From positions 1 through 8,447 of the forward strand of contig CANJSR010000197.1 in NCBI GenBank assembly GCA_947476855.1: 8,447 nucleotides of DNA, written 5' to 3'. Below, piece by piece: positions 7,322-8,447 of the stretch. The DNA is from Acetobacteraceae bacterium. GTDB lineage: Bacteria > Pseudomonadota > Alphaproteobacteria > Acetobacterales > Acetobacteraceae. The translations under genes and the position numbers were made by a program. The stretch's first letter is position 1, and every line of letters starts with the position of its first letter. A model generated the notes under the pieces. It ran no database searches. It was not told the origin of the DNA and saw nothing but the letters and a program-made list of their open reading frames with translations.

Positions 7322-7360
7322 TTGTGGTCGCGGTGGCCTATTTCTGATAGTCTCAGAGCC
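7322..7360 (+). promoter_or_regulatory. Possible promoter giving a near-leaderless mRNA for the 78-residue gene
   Basis: TTGTGG at 7322-7327 and GATAGT at 7346-7351 are separated by 18 bases and match sigma-70-type -35 (TTGACA, 4/6) and -10 (TATAAT, 4/6) boxes. Initiation about 7 bases after the -10 box would fall at 7358-7360, immediately before the ATG at 7361. No Shine-Dalgarno is seen in front of that ATG, which is consistent with a leaderless transcript. The box matches are only moderate. Confidence 0.3.
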
Positions 7361-7597
7361 ATGGACGACCATGTGACGGATATGCCCGGGGCGGCGCCTC
7401 CGGCGCTTTCTCCTCAGCCCGGCCCGCAGGTGCCGGTCGCCGACATTGCTCGGCTGCTGGAAGCAGGGTTCCAACGCACCGTCAGCGATGCGATAGCCGA
7501 CAGTCATGTCGCCGGACAGCCGGTCGCGGTCCTTGACGACGATGGCACGGTTGTCTGGCTTTTTCCGGACGGGAGCCGGCGTTCAACCAGGGCCTGA
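7361..7597 (+). CDS. Small protein upstream of zeta-like kinase, candidate antitoxin
   Basis: A 78-residue acidic protein of unrecognised family. The first 25 residues are Pro/Ala-rich and probably disordered (MPGAAPPALSPQPGPQVP). Residues 27-50 (ADIARLLEAGFQRTVSDAIADSHV, written here as two helices 27-35 and 36-50) look helical. The tail AGQPVAVLDDDGTVVWLFPDG at 51-71 looks like a beta hairpin. Short proteins with a helix, an H..AG.P(V/I)AV turn and a final VVW..P strand pair occur next to zeta/COG4185-type kinases in alphaproteobacteria (from memory; not searched). The gene is separated by 119 bp from the kinase and has the same orientation, which is the usual antitoxin-first order. It lacks a clear ribosome binding site. 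It is not the classical Epsilon antitoxin. The antitoxin role is an inference; coding status is supported by codon third-position bias and by the non-overlapping position. Confidence 0.6.
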   Translation: MDDHVTDMPGAAPPALSPQPGPQVPVADIARLLEAGFQRTVSDAIADSHVAGQPVAVLDDDGTVVWLFPDGSRRSTRA

Positions 7598-7716
7598 CAT
7601 GCTTGGTTCTCGCGTCAGCTCCGGATGACGTTTTCCGCCCGTGATTTTTCTTCCGATTAACGGTTCCTTAAGCGCTGTCCGTCAGGCTTTCGGTCGATCG
7701 ACCGGGAGCGACCTTG
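7598..7716 (+). promoter_or_regulatory. AT-richer spacer with 14-bp perfect palindrome before the kinase gene
   Basis: This 119-bp gap contains a run at about 7640-7675 that is clearly more AT-rich than its surroundings, as expected for a promoter, and then CGGTCGATCGACCG at 7691-7704, a perfect 14-base palindrome ending immediately before the GGGAG ribosome binding site at 7704-7708. That position suits an operator or a translation-blocking hairpin. No sharp -35/-10 pair could be fixed. Confidence 0.4.
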
Positions 7717-8340
7717 ATGCCCGCCTTTGTTATCGTCGCGGGGCCGAATGGCTCCGGGAAGACGACTCTGGTGCGGAGTGGTGTTCTCGCGTCTGTCCTT
7801 GGCGTCCCGGACGTCTCCCTCAATGCCGATGACGTTGCGCGGGAACTCGCTGGCGGCGGCCAGCCGACCGAGCAGCAGAGCCTGCGGGCGGCCCGGATCA
7901 CCGATAATCGTCTGGATGTCGAGATCGCCGCGGGCCGGTCGGTCATCGTCGAGACAGTCCTGTCATCCGACAAATATCAGGACCGCGTTGGCGCCGCCCG
8001 GGCCATGGGTTATCGGATTGACCTCATTTACGTCACCGTGCGGGAAGCGGAGTTGAACGTCGCGCGCGTCGACCAGCGGGTCACTCTTGGGGGCCACGCG
8101 GTCCCAGCCGAGCGCATTCGCGAGCGGCGGGCGCGGTCGCACATTCTGTTCCGGTGGTTCGCCAACGCAGCCGATCGTGTCTTTGTGTTCGATAACAGCC
8201 TAGCCCAGCCCCGTCTTGCGGCCATGAAGGGGCCGGAGGGCTGGACGATTTTAGACCTGGGTGCCCTGCCTGCCGACCTCGGACGAACGTTGACTGAGTT
8301 ATACCAACCGCCCCAACCGCTGACTCACGCTGGGGACTAG
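7717..8340 (+). CDS. Zeta-toxin-like P-loop kinase (COG4185-type ATPase)
   Basis: A 207-residue P-loop protein of the zeta/PezT-like kinase group, whose founding members phosphorylate UDP-N-acetylglucosamine and block wall synthesis. Walker A is AGPNGSGKTTL at residues 8-18 (K15, T16). NADDVAREL at 36-44 supplies acidic residues D38/D39 where the zeta family has its catalytic Asp. VIVETVLSS at 76-84 (E79) is the second substrate-side motif. VTVREAELNVARVDQRV at 106-122 is the sugar/nucleotide-binding helix. GGHAVPAERIRERRARSH at 125-142 is the arginine-rich lid. In relatives the lid usually reads RRYxRS; here it reads RRARSH, so the Tyr is replaced by Ala. The ATG at 7717 has GGGAG 8 bases upstream; TTG at 7714 is an alternative. 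The C-terminus is Pro-rich and ends at a TAG next to the possible insertion-sequence end. A toxin role is inferred from family and neighbour; other COG4185 proteins are uncharacterised. Confidence 0.85.
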   Translation: MPAFVIVAGPNGSGKTTLVRSGVLASVLGVPDVSLNADDVARELAGGGQPTEQQSLRAARITDNRLDVEIAAGRSVIVETVLSSDKYQDRVGAARAMGYRIDLIYVTVREAELNVARVDQRVTLGGHAVPAERIRERRARSHILFRWFANAADRVFVFDNSLAQPRLAAMKGPEGWTILDLGALPADLGRTLTELYQPPQPLTHAGD

Positions 8341-8402
8341 GAATCGGCGTGAAGTCCTGATTCGGTAGGGCCGTTGACGCACCGCGACGATGGGGGAGCG
8401 GA
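8341..8402. other. Possible left end of an IS630-type element and leader of its transposase gene
   Basis: This 62-bp gap separates the kinase stop from the next start codon. It begins directly after a TA dinucleotide (8338-8339), which is the target of IS630/mariner-type transposases, and contains a small inverted repeat, GAATC at 8341-8345 and GATTC at 8359-8363. The other terminal repeat is outside the window, so an IS end cannot be proved here. Confidence 0.3.
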
Positions 8403-8447
8403 ATGAGTGCAGCGGTCAAGATAACCCGAACAGACCAGACGGCGAAC
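8403..8447 (+). CDS. 5' fragment of a gene, N-terminus resembling IS630-family transposase
   Basis: Fifteen codons are visible from the ATG at 8403 to the window edge (MSAAVKITRTDQTAN). A strong GGGGGAG lies about 5 bases upstream, so a real gene starts here. The opening, with a hydrophobic strand, TRT and then a polar turn into a helix, resembles the start of IS630-type transposases of alphaproteobacteria, in which a helix-turn-helix domain follows (recalled pattern, not a search). Fifteen residues are too few for a firm family call. Confidence 0.45.
   Translation, partial: MSAAVKITRTDQTAN

Noticed and set aside
6325..7360. Alternative plus-strand frames within the MFS gene, including one that continues into the 78-residue gene
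   Set aside because: The MFS frame has membrane segments and the family signature. The upstream extension of the small gene's frame is Gly/Arg/Ala-rich, so the start was set at ATG 7361.

Overview
The window is GC-rich DNA with G/C-biased third codon positions. Its gene families, and a palindrome built on the motif GTCATCCCGGGCTTG, suggest an alphaproteobacterium, probably Rhodospirillales/Acetobacteraceae-like. This assignment is an inference from style and family content, not from a marker gene. No rRNA, tRNA or CRISPR array was seen.

Layout. (1) Positions 3-1025, minus strand: the first 341 codons of leucyl aminopeptidase pepA, cut by the left window edge. (2) Positions 1210-1930, plus strand: a decayed sugar-type ABC transporter permease. 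It has two in-frame stops, an internal deletion joining the front of a MalF-type permease to the tail of a MalG-type permease, and a probable one-base slip in a G tract before the ancestral stop. (3) Positions 1943-4466, minus strand: three same-direction genes, read in the order two-module VOC (glyoxalase-fold) protein, double-hotdog MaoC-like hydratase, small class I methyltransferase. A long imperfect palindrome of repetitive intergenic type lies between the VOC and hydratase genes. (4) Positions 4577-7316, plus strand, divergent from the previous group across 110 bp: an amidase-signature hydrolase with a complete Lys-Ser-Ser triad, then 10 bp later a DHA3/EntS-like MFS exporter. (5) Positions 7361-8340, plus strand: a 78-residue acidic/proline-rich protein followed by a zeta-toxin-like P-loop kinase, a candidate toxin-antitoxin pair. 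(6) Positions 8403-8447: the first 15 codons of a gene with a strong ribosome binding site, whose N-terminus resembles IS630-type transposases.

How the parts may work together. The divergent VOC/hydratase/methyltransferase and amidase/MFS groups look like a small catabolic or detoxification island: ring or enol chemistry, hydration, amide hydrolysis and export. No substrate can be read from the sequence. The broken permease, the palindrome, the toxin-like pair and the possible insertion sequence mark the region as an accessory, rearranged stretch beside the housekeeping gene pepA. The least described element is the small protein plus zeta-like kinase; the clearest evolutionary story is the MalF/MalG deletion chimera.
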